This document shows, piece after piece, positions 40,366 to 49,596 of a stretch of DNA of 64,000 nt. Positions within the stretch are counted from its first letter, which is position 1. Each line of letters begins with the position of its first letter. The DNA is from JALYOK01 sp963840785 (GTDB taxonomy: Bacteria > Pseudomonadota > Gammaproteobacteria > Burkholderiales > JALYOK01). The notes beneath the pieces were generated by a model. It searched no databases, was not told the origin of the DNA, and saw only the letters and a list, made by a program, of their open reading frames with translations. The stretch covers positions 1-64,000 of the forward strand of contig CAWJAF010000009.1 in the NCBI GenBank assembly GCA_963840785.1. The letters are read 5' to 3'. The position numbers and the translations under genes were made by a program.

Positions 40366-40859
40366 GCAACTTGCGCATCGGTCACGGATTCGACGTGCAC
40401 GCTTTCGCGCCGAACCGAAAGTTGATCATCGGCGGCGTTCAGATTCCCCATCAGGTTGGCCTGCTCGGTCATTCCGATGCGGATGTTTTGCTTCATGCAA
40501 TTTGCGATGCATTGCTAGGTGCTGCTGGCCTCGGCGACATCGGCCGCCACTTTTCCGATCAAGACGCGGCGTACAAAGATATCGACAGCCGTGTACTGTT
40601 GCGCTCGGTGCGCGCTAAATTGCAAGAAAGTAAATTTAATATCGTCAATGTCGACGCAACTATCATTGCGCAAGCACCGCGGATGGCACCGCACGTCGCG
40701 GCAATGGTCATCAACATCGCTGCGGATCTTGGCGTCACCGAAGATAGCGTGAACATCAAAGCCACGACGACGGAGCAGCTGGGATTCACCGGTCGTGCCG
40801 AAGGAATCGCGGCGCAAGCTGTGTGCCTAATCGAGCGTCACACCGCTATTCGTCAGTAG
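40362..40859 (+). CDS. ispF: 2-C-methyl-D-erythritol 2,4-cyclodiphosphate synthase
   Basis: A 165-residue IspF. The zinc ligands are visible in RIGHGFDVHAF (Asp, His) and in LGHSDADVLLHAICDALLGAAGLGDIG (His), and the C-terminal AEGIAAQAVCLIE. Trimeric enzyme that closes CDP-ME 2-phosphate to MEcPP in isoprenoid synthesis. It overlaps ispD by 4 bp. The following 214 bp to the minus-strand hydrolase holds no gene. Confidence 0.97.
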   Translation: MSNLRIGHGFDVHAFAPNRKLIIGGVQIPHQVGLLGHSDADVLLHAICDALLGAAGLGDIGRHFSDQDAAYKDIDSRVLLRSVRAKLQESKFNIVNVDATIIAQAPRMAPHVAAMVINIAADLGVTEDSVNIKATTTEQLGFTGRAEGIAAQAVCLIERHTAIRQ

Positions 40860-41073
40860 GCCACGGACGGCCTGCGTTGTTCAGGCGCCTTGGGCATTTT
40901 CTGATTGGAAGGGTAAAGAAGATACCACTTCGTATCATGTCGTCGAGGTACGCAGGTCATTCGACGAACGCCTCTATATTTGTTTGCGATGAGATTCATG
41001 CCTTCGCGAGACACTCGGTAAGCGTTTCAAGTGTGCCACGGTGAGCGCGAGAAATAAAGGCTTGGGCGACTGG

Positions 41074-42063
41074 CTATTCTTCTGCCGTTAGCGCCAATTG
41101 TTGGGCGGCATAGTCAATAATTTTTCGCGGCAGAATTTCCAATTGACCAGGAAATGGGCCGGAGACGAAACCGCAATGACCACCGGCTTCACTGAAATCA
41201 AAGCTGACGTGCGCGGAAACATCGCTGGCGGACGGTAGAATCTTCACCGGTGTAAATGGATCGTTGCGAGCGTGAATCAAGCGTGTCGGCACTTGAATAT
41301 GGCGTAGCGCCGGTTTGCTGCTGGCGCGTGCCCAATAGTCGTCTACATTTCTAAACCCATGTAACGGTGCGGTAACGGCGTCGTCGAATTCGCGCATGTT
41401 ACGTGCTCGTTCCATTGCGATTACATCGAAGATGGCCGGAAATTGTTTTAGCTTGAGTCGCGCATTTTGCTTCAATGTGCGCAGAAAATTCCAGGTATAA
41501 ATTCGATTCACGCCGCGGGCCAAATGATCGCCGGTCGCGGCAAGTTCGTAGGGAACCGAAATCGCAATAATGGCTGTCAATATTTCCGCAGCGCTGGCTT
41601 TCGATTCGCCGGCCCATTTAAGCAATGCGTTGCCGCCCAGGGATACGCCGACGGCAAATAGTGGCGCGCTTCCTGCGACGTCTTTGATTCGCCGCAGCAT
41701 CCATTCGATTTCCGTAGTGTCACCGGAATGGTAGGCGCGCGGTAAGCGATTTGCCAGGCCGCCGCAACCCCGAAAATGTGGGACGACGCCGCGCCAATGG
41801 CGACGCTGAATTTCGGCCATGAGACTCCGCGCATAATGGCTCTTGGCGCCGCCCTCCAGGCCATGAAACAGCACCACCAGCGGCGCATCGGCGGGCCCGG
41901 CCACTTCATCGACCGCGACAACATCTCCATCGGGCGTATCCCAAATGCTGCGTTGAAATTGAACGTTCGCGCGCGGCACGCACAGCGCGCTGTAGAGTGT
42001 TTGCAGATGGCCGCCGGGTAACCACCACGGCGCGCGGTAGCTTTCGGCCAATTCTTTCGTCAC
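41074..42063 (-). CDS. YheT-family alpha/beta hydrolase
   Basis: A 329-residue hydrolase of the YheT/ABHD1-3 family. The N-terminal YRAPWWLPGGHLQTLYSAL is the family signature. Catalytic features are LVVLFHGLEGGAKSHYARSL (oxyanion/lipase-like), the nucleophile elbow AVGVSLGGNALLKW (Ser), the acid in HARNDPFTP (Asp) and the His in EAGGHCGFVSG. Members are esterases of unclear natural substrate. It lies 28 bp downstream of the cupin anti-sigma gene on the same strand, though its frame and function are independent. Confidence 0.92.
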   Translation of the reverse strand: MTKELAESYRAPWWLPGGHLQTLYSALCVPRANVQFQRSIWDTPDGDVVAVDEVAGPADAPLVVLFHGLEGGAKSHYARSLMAEIQRRHWRGVVPHFRGCGGLANRLPRAYHSGDTTEIEWMLRRIKDVAGSAPLFAVGVSLGGNALLKWAGESKASAAEILTAIIAISVPYELAATGDHLARGVNRIYTWNFLRTLKQNARLKLKQFPAIFDVIAMERARNMREFDDAVTAPLHGFRNVDDYWARASSKPALRHIQVPTRLIHARNDPFTPVKILPSASDVSAHVSFDFSEAGGHCGFVSGPFPGQLEILPRKIIDYAAQQLALTAEE

Positions 42064-42091
42064 TACGAAGATGCTGGGCTAAGTTGAAATA

Positions 42092-42580
42092 CTAGACGCG
42101 GATAGGCGTGAATTTAAAGCTCGCACCGGTGCGAATGTAAAACAGCGCACCGCTTGGCGAGGTAAGTTCACCGTGGGGTATGCCGCGTCGCGCTAAATGA
42201 AAATCACCGGCATGAACTACTTCGCTGCCGATGCGCAATTCGCCCTCAATCACGACGCACTCCTCGTCGCTGCCGTGTTCGTGTGCGGGCAGTCGCGCGC
42301 CCGGCTGAAAGCGGAACAACACAGCTTTGCCATCTTCCGATTCGAACAACGTTTTCATTCTGATCAATGGCAGCACATCAATCCAGCCGTCGTTACTCAG
42401 ATGTACGGTCAGATGCGTTGGTACAGTCGAAACTTTTTCCGTCGCGATACGCTTCAAAATACGTTCACGCATCCCAGCTCGTTTGGCGGGCGCCGGCTCA
42501 ATCGGCACAATTGCGCGCACTAAAGATTCCATCAAGTCGGAATCGAATTCGCTATTGTTGATTGTTTTCATTTTCTTCAA
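42092..42580 (-). CDS. ChrR-like cupin anti-sigma factor
   Basis: A 162-residue protein (TTG 42580; ATG 42571 gives three residues fewer). The C-terminal cupin has the metal motif LPAHEHGSDEECVVIEGEL (H-x-H, then Glu) and the second His in HLARRGIPHGEL. This is the sensor half of ChrR, which binds and inactivates a group IV sigma factor until singlet oxygen or other signals release it. The N-terminal half here (about residues 1-50) lacks the His/Cys zinc motif of classic ChrR. The start overlaps the sigma factor stop by 4 bp, so both are made together. Confidence 0.85.
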   Translation of the reverse strand: MKKMKTINNSEFDSDLMESLVRAIVPIEPAPAKRAGMRERILKRIATEKVSTVPTHLTVHLSNDGWIDVLPLIRMKTLFESEDGKAVLFRFQPGARLPAHEHGSDEECVVIEGELRIGSEVVHAGDFHLARRGIPHGELTSPSGALFYIRTGASFKFTPIRV

Positions 42581-43188
42581 TTGTAAATTTTATCGCCCAA
42601 TTGTTCGCGCATTCTATCCAAGGCTTTGCGAACATGAGATTTTACGGTACCCAATGGCAAACCGGTTTGTTCAGCAATTTCTTGATGGGTTAAACCTCGG
42701 AAAAATGCCAGCGCCAACAATTGGCGTTGGATCGGCGTCAACTGTTCCAGTGCCGCATACAGGCGAGTATCGCGTTCGAGCGTCAACAGTAGATCTACCG
42801 GATCCGCACGCACATCGCCGGGCTCATCAATGAGGGTTTCGGGATCCGGGTGCGCAATGGCCCGGTCGTCGCGGCGCAGAAAATCCAATGCGCGGCTGCG
42901 GCAGATGGTCAATAACCAAGTTAGCGGCCTACCACGCGATGCGTCGTAGCGACTGGCCTGCTGCCAAACTTGCAAATAGACGTCTTCAACAACTTCTTCC
43001 GCTGGTTCGCGTTGCCGCACGATACGTAGCGCCAAACCGTAAACACGGTTCACGGTCGCATCGTAAAACGCGCCAAGCGCCTGTTCATCGCCCGTGGCAA
43101 TACTGGCAAGCCTTTGTGCGTACTCAAAGTCAGGCTCCGGCACCGTCGTCCCTCGAGCCGGCGCGGTCAGCATATCGCTTGTTTTCAT
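42577..43188 (-). CDS. ECF RNA polymerase sigma factor
   Basis: A 203-residue sigma-70 family factor of the RpoE/SigK type. Region 2 is seen in YDATVNRVYGLALRIVRQ and EEVVEDVYLQVWQQASRYDA with RGRPLTWLLTICRSRALDFLRR; region 4 in LTPIQRQLLALAFFRGLTHQEIAEQTGLPLGTVKSHVRKAL. ATG 43188 was chosen since the conserved part begins soon after; the open frame extends far upstream to 43401 without support. It is paired with the cupin anti-sigma gene, overlapping by 4 bp. Its promoter targets are unknown. Confidence 0.92.
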   Translation of the reverse strand: MKTSDMLTAPARGTTVPEPDFEYAQRLASIATGDEQALGAFYDATVNRVYGLALRIVRQREPAEEVVEDVYLQVWQQASRYDASRGRPLTWLLTICRSRALDFLRRDDRAIAHPDPETLIDEPGDVRADPVDLLLTLERDTRLYAALEQLTPIQRQLLALAFFRGLTHQEIAEQTGLPLGTVKSHVRKALDRMREQLGDKIYN

Positions 43189-43446
43189 GCCCGAAAGTAT
43201 AACAAACTGAGCGGGAAAATCAGCCGGCGCGGGATTCATTTTCTTGTTACGCAAGAAATCGTATTTTGGATGCGCCGCTTCCAAAAACCAAGCGTGTTCG
43301 TGTAAGTGGGCAATGACATGAAAACTGCCTAAACTGTAATTCGCATTCAGGATGCGGCGTTTGGCCGACGGGCCGGTATGAAGAAAGTTATAGTCAAGCA
43401 ATGATGCGTCGGTAAAATCTGCGGCGGGACTCTATTCGAAACTCCG

Positions 43447-44565
43447 TCAGGGTATTTTGCCGGTGCGACGAGTTTGCGGGGGCCGTGAGGTAGCAGGCGA
43501 TTTAAACGCTTGGGTTACCGACATTACTTTCCCGCAATCCTTTGCGTTGTAACCCGGCAATTGGTTCACACGAGTAGCAAATGCATCGCCCTGCATAATC
43601 GCAAGCACTTGTGCGACAGACTTTAGGTTTAGCCTTTCGCCACCGCAAGCTAAGAAATACCGCTCTGTGATAATGGGAATGAAATCCAAGCCGAAGCGAC
43701 GCGCACCAGTCTCGACACCGAAGCCCACGTCGGCCATACCGCTGGCAACGTGGGCCGCGATGGCGGCATGAGTGTATTCGCTGACTTCATAACCATGTAT
43801 GGCGTGGCTATCTATGCCATCGCGCTTCAACAGCAAATCCAACAACAATCGCGTACCTGAGCCCGGCTGGCGATTGATGAATCGCACATCCTCGTGGCAT
43901 AGGTCGCTTAACGCGGACAGGCCTTTGGGGTTTTTCGGAGGCAGCATTAGGCCTTGCTGTCGCGTAGCTAAGTTAATGAGCTTAAGTCCCGGGGCCTGTA
44001 ACCATGCTGCGTATTGTTTCAAAGCCGCGGCCTGCAAATTGCCGATTGGCACATGAAACCCCGCAATATCGCATTCATTTTGCCCGAGCGACGCAAGTGC
44101 CTCTTGGCTTCCAACGTATTTGAGTTCGACCGGAATCGCTTGCTCGACCAATGTTTGGCGCAACGCTTCGACGGCGAAACCGTGACTGGCGTGCATACGC
44201 AATATGCCGGTTGTGTGCGATAGCACGCGCTCAAGTTCGACCTCTAATTCGGACGCGAGCGTATCCAGTATCGGAGAAAGTCGAGCGTTAATGCGTTTGT
44301 CCGCCCAAAGCAATTTCTCACCCAGTGCGGTCAGTGTTGCGCCGCGACCGCGCTCTAAATCTGCAACGGGCGCCTGAAACATGCGAGTCGCTTCTTGCAG
44401 CACGCCCCAGCCGTGACGATAGGACACACCGATATGTCGACAAGCCGCAGCAAGGTTGCCGAATTCGTTAATCGACTCACATAACTTCAGTAAGTCGGGT
44501 AATGGCTTCGGCAGTTCACCGGGCCGTTCCAATACCCATTGCGGGTTAATTCGCACTTTATGCAT
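43447..44565 (-). CDS. ModE-type winged-helix regulator fused to a periplasmic-binding-like domain
   Basis: A 372-residue regulator. Residues ~20-95 form a ModE/LysR-like winged helix (LPDLLKLCESINEFGNLAAACRHIGVSY, then the wing RGRGATLTALGEKLL). Residues ~125-350 are a PBP_like_2 ligand domain (HDVPIGNL-type region: CDIAGFHVPIGNLQ, INRQPGSGTRLLLDLLL, GMADVGFGVETGARRFGLDF). This architecture is found beside molybdate- or formate-dependent enzymes. It is divergent from the fdsGBA operon with a shared 115-bp control region that holds two palindromes, so it likely senses a cofactor such as molybdate or its product and controls formate dehydrogenase. The ligand is inferred. Confidence 0.85.
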   Translation of the reverse strand: MHKVRINPQWVLERPGELPKPLPDLLKLCESINEFGNLAAACRHIGVSYRHGWGVLQEATRMFQAPVADLERGRGATLTALGEKLLWADKRINARLSPILDTLASELEVELERVLSHTTGILRMHASHGFAVEALRQTLVEQAIPVELKYVGSQEALASLGQNECDIAGFHVPIGNLQAAALKQYAAWLQAPGLKLINLATRQQGLMLPPKNPKGLSALSDLCHEDVRFINRQPGSGTRLLLDLLLKRDGIDSHAIHGYEVSEYTHAAIAAHVASGMADVGFGVETGARRFGLDFIPIITERYFLACGGERLNLKSVAQVLAIMQGDAFATRVNQLPGYNAKDCGKVMSVTQAFKSPATSRPPQTRRTGKIP

Positions 44566-44573
44566 TATGCAAA

Positions 44574-44586
44574 CAATATCATATTG
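44574..44586. promoter_or_regulatory. Palindrome next to the regulator start
   Basis: CAATAT-C-ATATTG is a perfect 6-bp inverted repeat 9 bp upstream of the regulator start. It could be an operator for self-regulation. Confidence 0.4.
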
Positions 44587-44641
44587 CAGTGACGTGATTC
44601 CACATGCTAGCTTACGCCTATTGCCTAACTTGAACGAGTAA

Positions 44642-44661
44642 ATATGTAATTATTTACATAT
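44642..44661. promoter_or_regulatory. Palindrome upstream of fdsG
   Basis: ATATGTAA-TTAT-TTACATAT is a perfect 8-bp inverted repeat 20 bp before the fdsG start. Its place in the divergent regulator/fds promoter region makes it a candidate binding site for the ModE-like regulator, though ModE consensus (ATCGTTATATA type) is not clearly present. Confidence 0.5.
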
Positions 44662-44680
44662 ATTTCTCGATAAATATTCT

Positions 44681-45160
44681 GTGGATATAGCCAAGCCAAC
44701 TACTGCTGATGATTTTAAGGCGCTTTGCGCCGACCTGCTGACCCAGCCAGGACCTTTGTTACTCATTTTGCATCGCGTCCAAGAAAAGTTCAGTTTTATC
44801 CCACCGAGTTTGGTCCCAGTCATCGCGAAAGAATTAAATTTATCGCGCGCGGAGGTTCACGGCGTGGTGAGCTTTTACCATGACTTTCGCGATCATAAAC
44901 CCGGCAAACATCTCGTCAAAGTATGTCAGGCCGAAGCGTGCCAAGCGATGGGTTCGGAAGAACTTACTGAGCACATCAAGTCGAAGCTGGGTATCGATTT
45001 TCATTCCACCGACAAGAATGGCGACTTTACGCTCGAGCCGACCTACTGCTTGGGGAATTGCGCGCTTTCCCCGGCAATCATGATCAACAGTGCGCCGTGT
45101 GGTCGGGTGACACCGCAACGTTTTGATCAACTTGCAAAAGAACTGGCGGAAATCGAATGA
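44681..45160 (+). CDS. fdsG: NAD-dependent formate dehydrogenase gamma subunit
   Basis: A 159-residue NuoE-like [2Fe-2S] subunit. GTG 44681 starts it. Four cluster cysteines are seen as VCQAEACQAMG and YCLGNCALSP, in the thioredoxin-like fold also seen in NuoE (AKELNLSRAEVHGVVSFYHDF). It passes electrons within the Fds complex. The stop overlaps fdsB by 4 bp. The operon is fdsG-B-A-fdhD-fdsD. Confidence 0.94.
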   Translation: MDIAKPTTADDFKALCADLLTQPGPLLLILHRVQEKFSFIPPSLVPVIAKELNLSRAEVHGVVSFYHDFRDHKPGKHLVKVCQAEACQAMGSEELTEHIKSKLGIDFHSTDKNGDFTLEPTYCLGNCALSPAIMINSAPCGRVTPQRFDQLAKELAEIE

Positions 45161-46710
45161 CGACAACCATTTTCGTACCGCGTGATTCGGCGGCGTTGTC
45201 CGTGGGTGCCGATCAAGTTGCGGCGAGCTTGGTAACTGAAGCCGCGCGGCTGGGCAAAGAAGTAAAAATCGTACGCAATGGTTCGCGTGGATTGTTTTGG
45301 CTGGAACCGATGATCGAGATCGCGACACCAAAAGGCCGAATCGCCTACGGCCCGATTGCGCCTGATGGCGTAGCGAGCTTGTTTGCCGCAAATTTTTTGG
45401 ACGGCGGTGCGCATCCTTTATGTCACGGAGTAACTGAAGAAATCCCGTATCTCAAAAAACAAGAACGGCTAACCTTCGCCCGCGTAGGCATTACCGACCC
45501 ACTGTCACTAGATGACTATCTTGCCTACGATGGTTACCGCGGTTTAACGAACGCCCTCAAAATGGACGGAGCGACCGTGGTCGACGCCGTCACGAATTCA
45601 GGTCTGCGCGGTCGTGGTGGCGCGGCATTTCCAACCGGCGTCAAATGGAAGACGGTGCACAATACCCAGGGCGCCCAGAAGTACGTCGTGTGTAATGCCG
45701 ACGAAGGTGACTCCGGCACGTTTTCTGATCGAATGATCATGGAAGACGATCCGTTTGTGCTCATCGAAGGCATGACTATCGCCGGAATCGCCACCGGCGC
45801 GACTAAAGGCTACATCTACCTGCGTTCGGAATATCCCTACGCCTACCGTGTGTTGAACGACGCGATCGCCACGGCCAACGCGAAAAACTATCTGGGTGAA
45901 AACGTACTTGGCAGTGGCAAAGCATTTCATTTGGAAGTCCGACTCGGCGCCGGCGCGTATATTTGCGGCGAAGAAACCGCTATGTTGGAAAGCCTGGAAG
46001 GAAAACGCGGCATCGTGCGCTTCAAACCGCCGATTCCTGCGATCAAAGGCTTGTTCGGCAAACCGACTGTCATCAACAACGTGATCTCGTTTGCATCGGT
46101 GCCGATCATTCTAGACAAAGGCGCGGACTTCTACAAAAACTTCGGCATGGGTCGTTCGCGCGGCACGTTACCGTTTCAGTTAACCGGCAACATCAAGCAC
46201 GGCGGATTAGTGGAAAAAGCCTTTGGCTTAACGCTGCGCGAATTGCTTTACGACTACGGCGGCGGCGCGGCGAGCGGACGACCGATACGCGCGGTGCAAG
46301 TCGGTGGGCCGCTTGGCGCCTATTTACCGGAATCGCAATTCGATGTTCCGCTCGACTATGAAGCCTACGTCACCATTTCTGCGATGATTGGCCACGGTGG
46401 TGTGGTCGTGTTCGACGATACCGTCGACATGGCGAAAATGGCGCGTTACGCAATGGAATTCTGCGCCATCGAATCCTGCGGAAAATGCACGCCGTGTCGC
46501 ATCGGCTCTACGCGCGGCGTGGAAGTGGTCGACAAAATTATTGCCGATCAAAATCGACCGGCAAATATTCAATTGTTGCGAGATCTGTGCGACACGATGA
46601 TCAATGGCTCCCTGTGCGCGCTGGGCGGCATGGCACCGATCCCAGTTTTGAGTGCGCTGAATCATTTCCCCGAAGACTTCGGTATCGCAAAACAAAGTAT
46701 CGCGGCGTGA
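45157..46710 (+). CDS. fdsB: NAD-dependent formate dehydrogenase beta subunit
   Basis: A 517-residue NuoF-like flavoprotein, with an N-terminal thioredoxin-like part (to ~residue 100). It binds FMN and NAD through GLRGRGGAAFPTGVKWKTV (near residue 149) and VVCNADEGDSGTFSDR, and GAYICGEETAMLESLEG. The [4Fe-4S] motif is ESCGKCTPCRIGSTRG (near residue 441). It reduces NAD+ with electrons from the molybdenum subunit. It overlaps fdsG by 4 bp; fdsA follows 32 bp later. Confidence 0.95.
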   Translation: MTTTIFVPRDSAALSVGADQVAASLVTEAARLGKEVKIVRNGSRGLFWLEPMIEIATPKGRIAYGPIAPDGVASLFAANFLDGGAHPLCHGVTEEIPYLKKQERLTFARVGITDPLSLDDYLAYDGYRGLTNALKMDGATVVDAVTNSGLRGRGGAAFPTGVKWKTVHNTQGAQKYVVCNADEGDSGTFSDRMIMEDDPFVLIEGMTIAGIATGATKGYIYLRSEYPYAYRVLNDAIATANAKNYLGENVLGSGKAFHLEVRLGAGAYICGEETAMLESLEGKRGIVRFKPPIPAIKGLFGKPTVINNVISFASVPIILDKGADFYKNFGMGRSRGTLPFQLTGNIKHGGLVEKAFGLTLRELLYDYGGGAASGRPIRAVQVGGPLGAYLPESQFDVPLDYEAYVTISAMIGHGGVVVFDDTVDMAKMARYAMEFCAIESCGKCTPCRIGSTRGVEVVDKIIADQNRPANIQLLRDLCDTMINGSLCALGGMAPIPVLSALNHFPEDFGIAKQSIAA

Positions 46711-46742
46711 CCGCATCAGAATATTAATTTCAGGAGATCGAG

Positions 46743-49592
46743 ATGTTATCCAAATTCGACACAGATCACGGCACCCCGGAACGCGACAGCACGAAATCCG
46801 TAACGCTGCAAATTGACGGTATGACGGTCACCGTACCGGCCGGTACATCGCTGATGCGCGCGGCATCTGGCGCGGGTGTGAAAGTGCCCAAATTGTGCGC
46901 GACCGACAGTATCGAACCATTCGGCTCCTGTCGCCTATGCTTAGTCGAGATCGACGGTCGCAAAGGCTATCCCGCATCCTGCACCACCAACTGCGAAGAC
47001 GGCATGGTGGTACGCACCCAATCGAGCAAACTCGCCGATATTCGCCGCGGCGTGATGGAACTCTACATTTCCGATCATCCGCTCGACTGCTTGACCTGTT
47101 CCGCCAACGGCAACTGTGAGTTGCAGGACATGGCGGGCGTAGTCGGCTTACGCGAAGTACGTTACGGCTACGAGGGCAAGAATCACATCAAAGAAATCAA
47201 GGACGAGTCGAATCCCTACTTCACCTACGATCCGAGCAAGTGCATTGTCTGCAGCCGCTGTGTGCGCGCGTGCGAAGAGACGCAAGGGACGTTCGCGTTG
47301 ACGATCGGTGCCCGGGGGTTTGAGTCGCGCGTGGTAGCCGGTATGCAAGAGTCCTTTCTCGATTCCGAATGCGTGTCTTGCGGTGCGTGCATTCAAGCTT
47401 GCCCGACGGCGACCTTGTCGGAAAAATCCATCATCGAAATGGGCCAACCTGATCACAGCACGGTCACAACCTGTGCCTATTGCGGCGTAGGTTGCTCGTT
47501 CCGCGCCGAGATGCAGGGCAATCGCGTAGTGCGCATGGTGCCCAATAAAGACGGTCATGCGAATCACGGCCATTCCTGCGTGAAAGGTCGCTTTGCCTGG
47601 GGCTATGCGACCCACACCGATCGCATCAAGAAGCCAATGATTCGTGAAAATATTTCCGATCCGTGGCGCGAAGTGTCATGGGATGAAGCGATTGGCTTTG
47701 CGGCGAATAAATTTAAGGGCATTCAAGCGAAATACGGCAAAGAATCCGTCGGCGGCATTACGTCGTCTCGTTGCACCAACGAAGAGACCTATTTGGTACA
47801 AAAATTTGTCCGCGCCGTGTTTGGTAACAACAACGTCGACACCTGCGCGCGGGTGTGCCATTCGCCTACCGGTTATGGGTTGAAGACTACGCTTGGCGAA
47901 TCGGCCGGTACCCAAGATTTCGATTCGGTACGACACAGCGATGTGATCGTCGTCATCGGCGCGAATCCAACCGACGGCCACCCAGTATTCGCCTCGCAAA
48001 TGAAAAAACGCCTGCGTGAAGGCGCAAAATTAATCGTCGTCGATCCGCGCACCATTGACTTAGTTCGTACGCCTCACGTCGAATCGGATTACCATCTGCA
48101 GTTGCGTCCAGGCACCAACGTTGCCGTCATCAATGCGCTCGCCCATGTCATTGTCACCGAAGGCTTGGTGAATGAGGCCTTTGTTAAAGCCCGTTGCGAC
48201 GTCGCTGAGTTTGAGAAGTGGCGCGAATTTGTGTCCCGCGAGTACAACTCACCGGAAGCGATGGAACCCGTTAGCGGCGTCCCCGCAGACATCGTCCGTG
48301 GTGCAGCGCGACTATTCGCCACCGGTGGCAATGGCGCGATCTATTACGGTCTTGGCGTTACCGAGCACAGCCAAGGTTCCACTATGGTCATGGGCATCGC
48401 GAACCTTGCGATGGCCACCGGCAATATCGGTCGAGTTGGGGTAGGCGTTAATCCGCTACGCGGTCAGAATAACGTGCAAGGTGCGTGCGACATGGGCTCC
48501 TTCCCGCATGAGTTGCCGGGTTATCGGCACATCTCAGATTCGGCAACCCGCACGTTGTTCGAAAACGAATGGCATGTGAAGCTGCTCGACGAGCCTGGCT
48601 TGCGTATTCCAAACATGTTCGAGGCGGCGCTAGACGGCAGCTTTAAAGGTCTCTACGTGCAAGGCGAAGACATCGTGCAGTCCGACCCTAACACGCAGCA
48701 CGTTACCGCGGCGATGAAAAATCTGGAATGCCTAGTGGTCCAAGATTTATTCTTGAACGAGACCGCCAAGTTTGCTCACGTTTTCCTGCCGGGTTCGTCC
48801 TTCCTAGAGAAAAACGGCACGTTTACCAATGCCGAACGACGTATTTCCCCGGTGCGCAAAGTCATGCCGGCTTTAGCGGGTAAGGAAGATTGGGAGGTCA
48901 CTGTTGCGCTATCCAACGCCATGGGTTATCCGATGGATTACAAACACCCGTCGCAGATCATGGATGAGATTGCACGATTGACGCCGACCTTCACCGGCGT
49001 TTCTTACGCGAAACTCGACAAGCTCGGTAGCATTCAGTGGCCCTGCAATGCCGCCCATCCGGAAGGCACGCCCACCATGCATATCGACGAGTTCGTGCGC
49101 GGCAAAGGGAAGTTTGTTGTAACGGAATATGTGCCGACCGACGAAAAAGTCACGCGCAAATTCCCGTTAATATTGACGACTGGTCGTATCTTGTCGCAAT
49201 ACAATGTTGGCGCGCAAACACGACGCACGGCAAACAACACCTGGCATCACGAGGATCGCATTGAAGTACATCCCCATGATGCGGAAGAGCGCGGCATCAA
49301 AGAAGATGATTGGGTCGGTATTTCCAGCCGCGCCGGCGAAACCGTACTTCGAGCGCGCATTACCACGCGCGTCCAACCGGGCATTGTTTACACCACATTC
49401 CATTTCCCAGAGTCCGGCGCGAATGTAATCACCACCGACAATTCCGACTGGGCTACAAACTGCCCTGAGTACAAGGTGACGGCAGTACAGGTAACCCGCG
49501 TGTCGCAGCCGTCCGAATGGCAGCGGAACTATCGCAAATTTTCGGAAACGCAACTTGATTTGCTCAAGCAGCGTGCCGCTGCGAGGACTTAG
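46743..49592 (+). CDS. fdsA: NAD-dependent formate dehydrogenase alpha subunit (Mo-bis-MGD)
   Basis: A 949-residue catalytic subunit. N-terminal [2Fe-2S] (FGSCRLCLVEIDGRKGYPASC), then His-Cys3 cluster (HPLDCLTCSANGNCELQ), two [4Fe-4S] sets (KCIVCSRCVRACEE; ECVSCGACIQACP), the molybdopterin [4Fe-4S] (TCAYCGVGCSF), and the metal-ligand Cys372 in CARVCHSPTGYG. It is a cysteine, not selenocysteine, enzyme. The Mo/W oxidoreductase domains follow to the end, with the C-terminal dinucleotide-binding domain (PLILTTGRILSQYNVGAQTR). It oxidises formate to CO2, coupled to NAD+ reduction through FdsB. Confidence 0.97.
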   Translation: MLSKFDTDHGTPERDSTKSVTLQIDGMTVTVPAGTSLMRAASGAGVKVPKLCATDSIEPFGSCRLCLVEIDGRKGYPASCTTNCEDGMVVRTQSSKLADIRRGVMELYISDHPLDCLTCSANGNCELQDMAGVVGLREVRYGYEGKNHIKEIKDESNPYFTYDPSKCIVCSRCVRACEETQGTFALTIGARGFESRVVAGMQESFLDSECVSCGACIQACPTATLSEKSIIEMGQPDHSTVTTCAYCGVGCSFRAEMQGNRVVRMVPNKDGHANHGHSCVKGRFAWGYATHTDRIKKPMIRENISDPWREVSWDEAIGFAANKFKGIQAKYGKESVGGITSSRCTNEETYLVQKFVRAVFGNNNVDTCARVCHSPTGYGLKTTLGESAGTQDFDSVRHSDVIVVIGANPTDGHPVFASQMKKRLREGAKLIVVDPRTIDLVRTPHVESDYHLQLRPGTNVAVINALAHVIVTEGLVNEAFVKARCDVAEFEKWREFVSREYNSPEAMEPVSGVPADIVRGAARLFATGGNGAIYYGLGVTEHSQGSTMVMGIANLAMATGNIGRVGVGVNPLRGQNNVQGACDMGSFPHELPGYRHISDSATRTLFENEWHVKLLDEPGLRIPNMFEAALDGSFKGLYVQGEDIVQSDPNTQHVTAAMKNLECLVVQDLFLNETAKFAHVFLPGSSFLEKNGTFTNAERRISPVRKVMPALAGKEDWEVTVALSNAMGYPMDYKHPSQIMDEIARLTPTFTGVSYAKLDKLGSIQWPCNAAHPEGTPTMHIDEFVRGKGKFVVTEYVPTDEKVTRKFPLILTTGRILSQYNVGAQTRRTANNTWHHEDRIEVHPHDAEERGIKEDDWVGISSRAGETVLRARITTRVQPGIVYTTFHFPESGANVITTDNSDWATNCPEYKVTAVQVTRVSQPSEWQRNYRKFSETQLDLLKQRAAART

Positions 49593-49596
49593 GAAC

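Noticed and set aside
46743..49592. Possible selenocysteine in formate dehydrogenase
   Set aside because: The metal ligand codon at 47856 is TGC (Cys) and there is no in-frame TGA.
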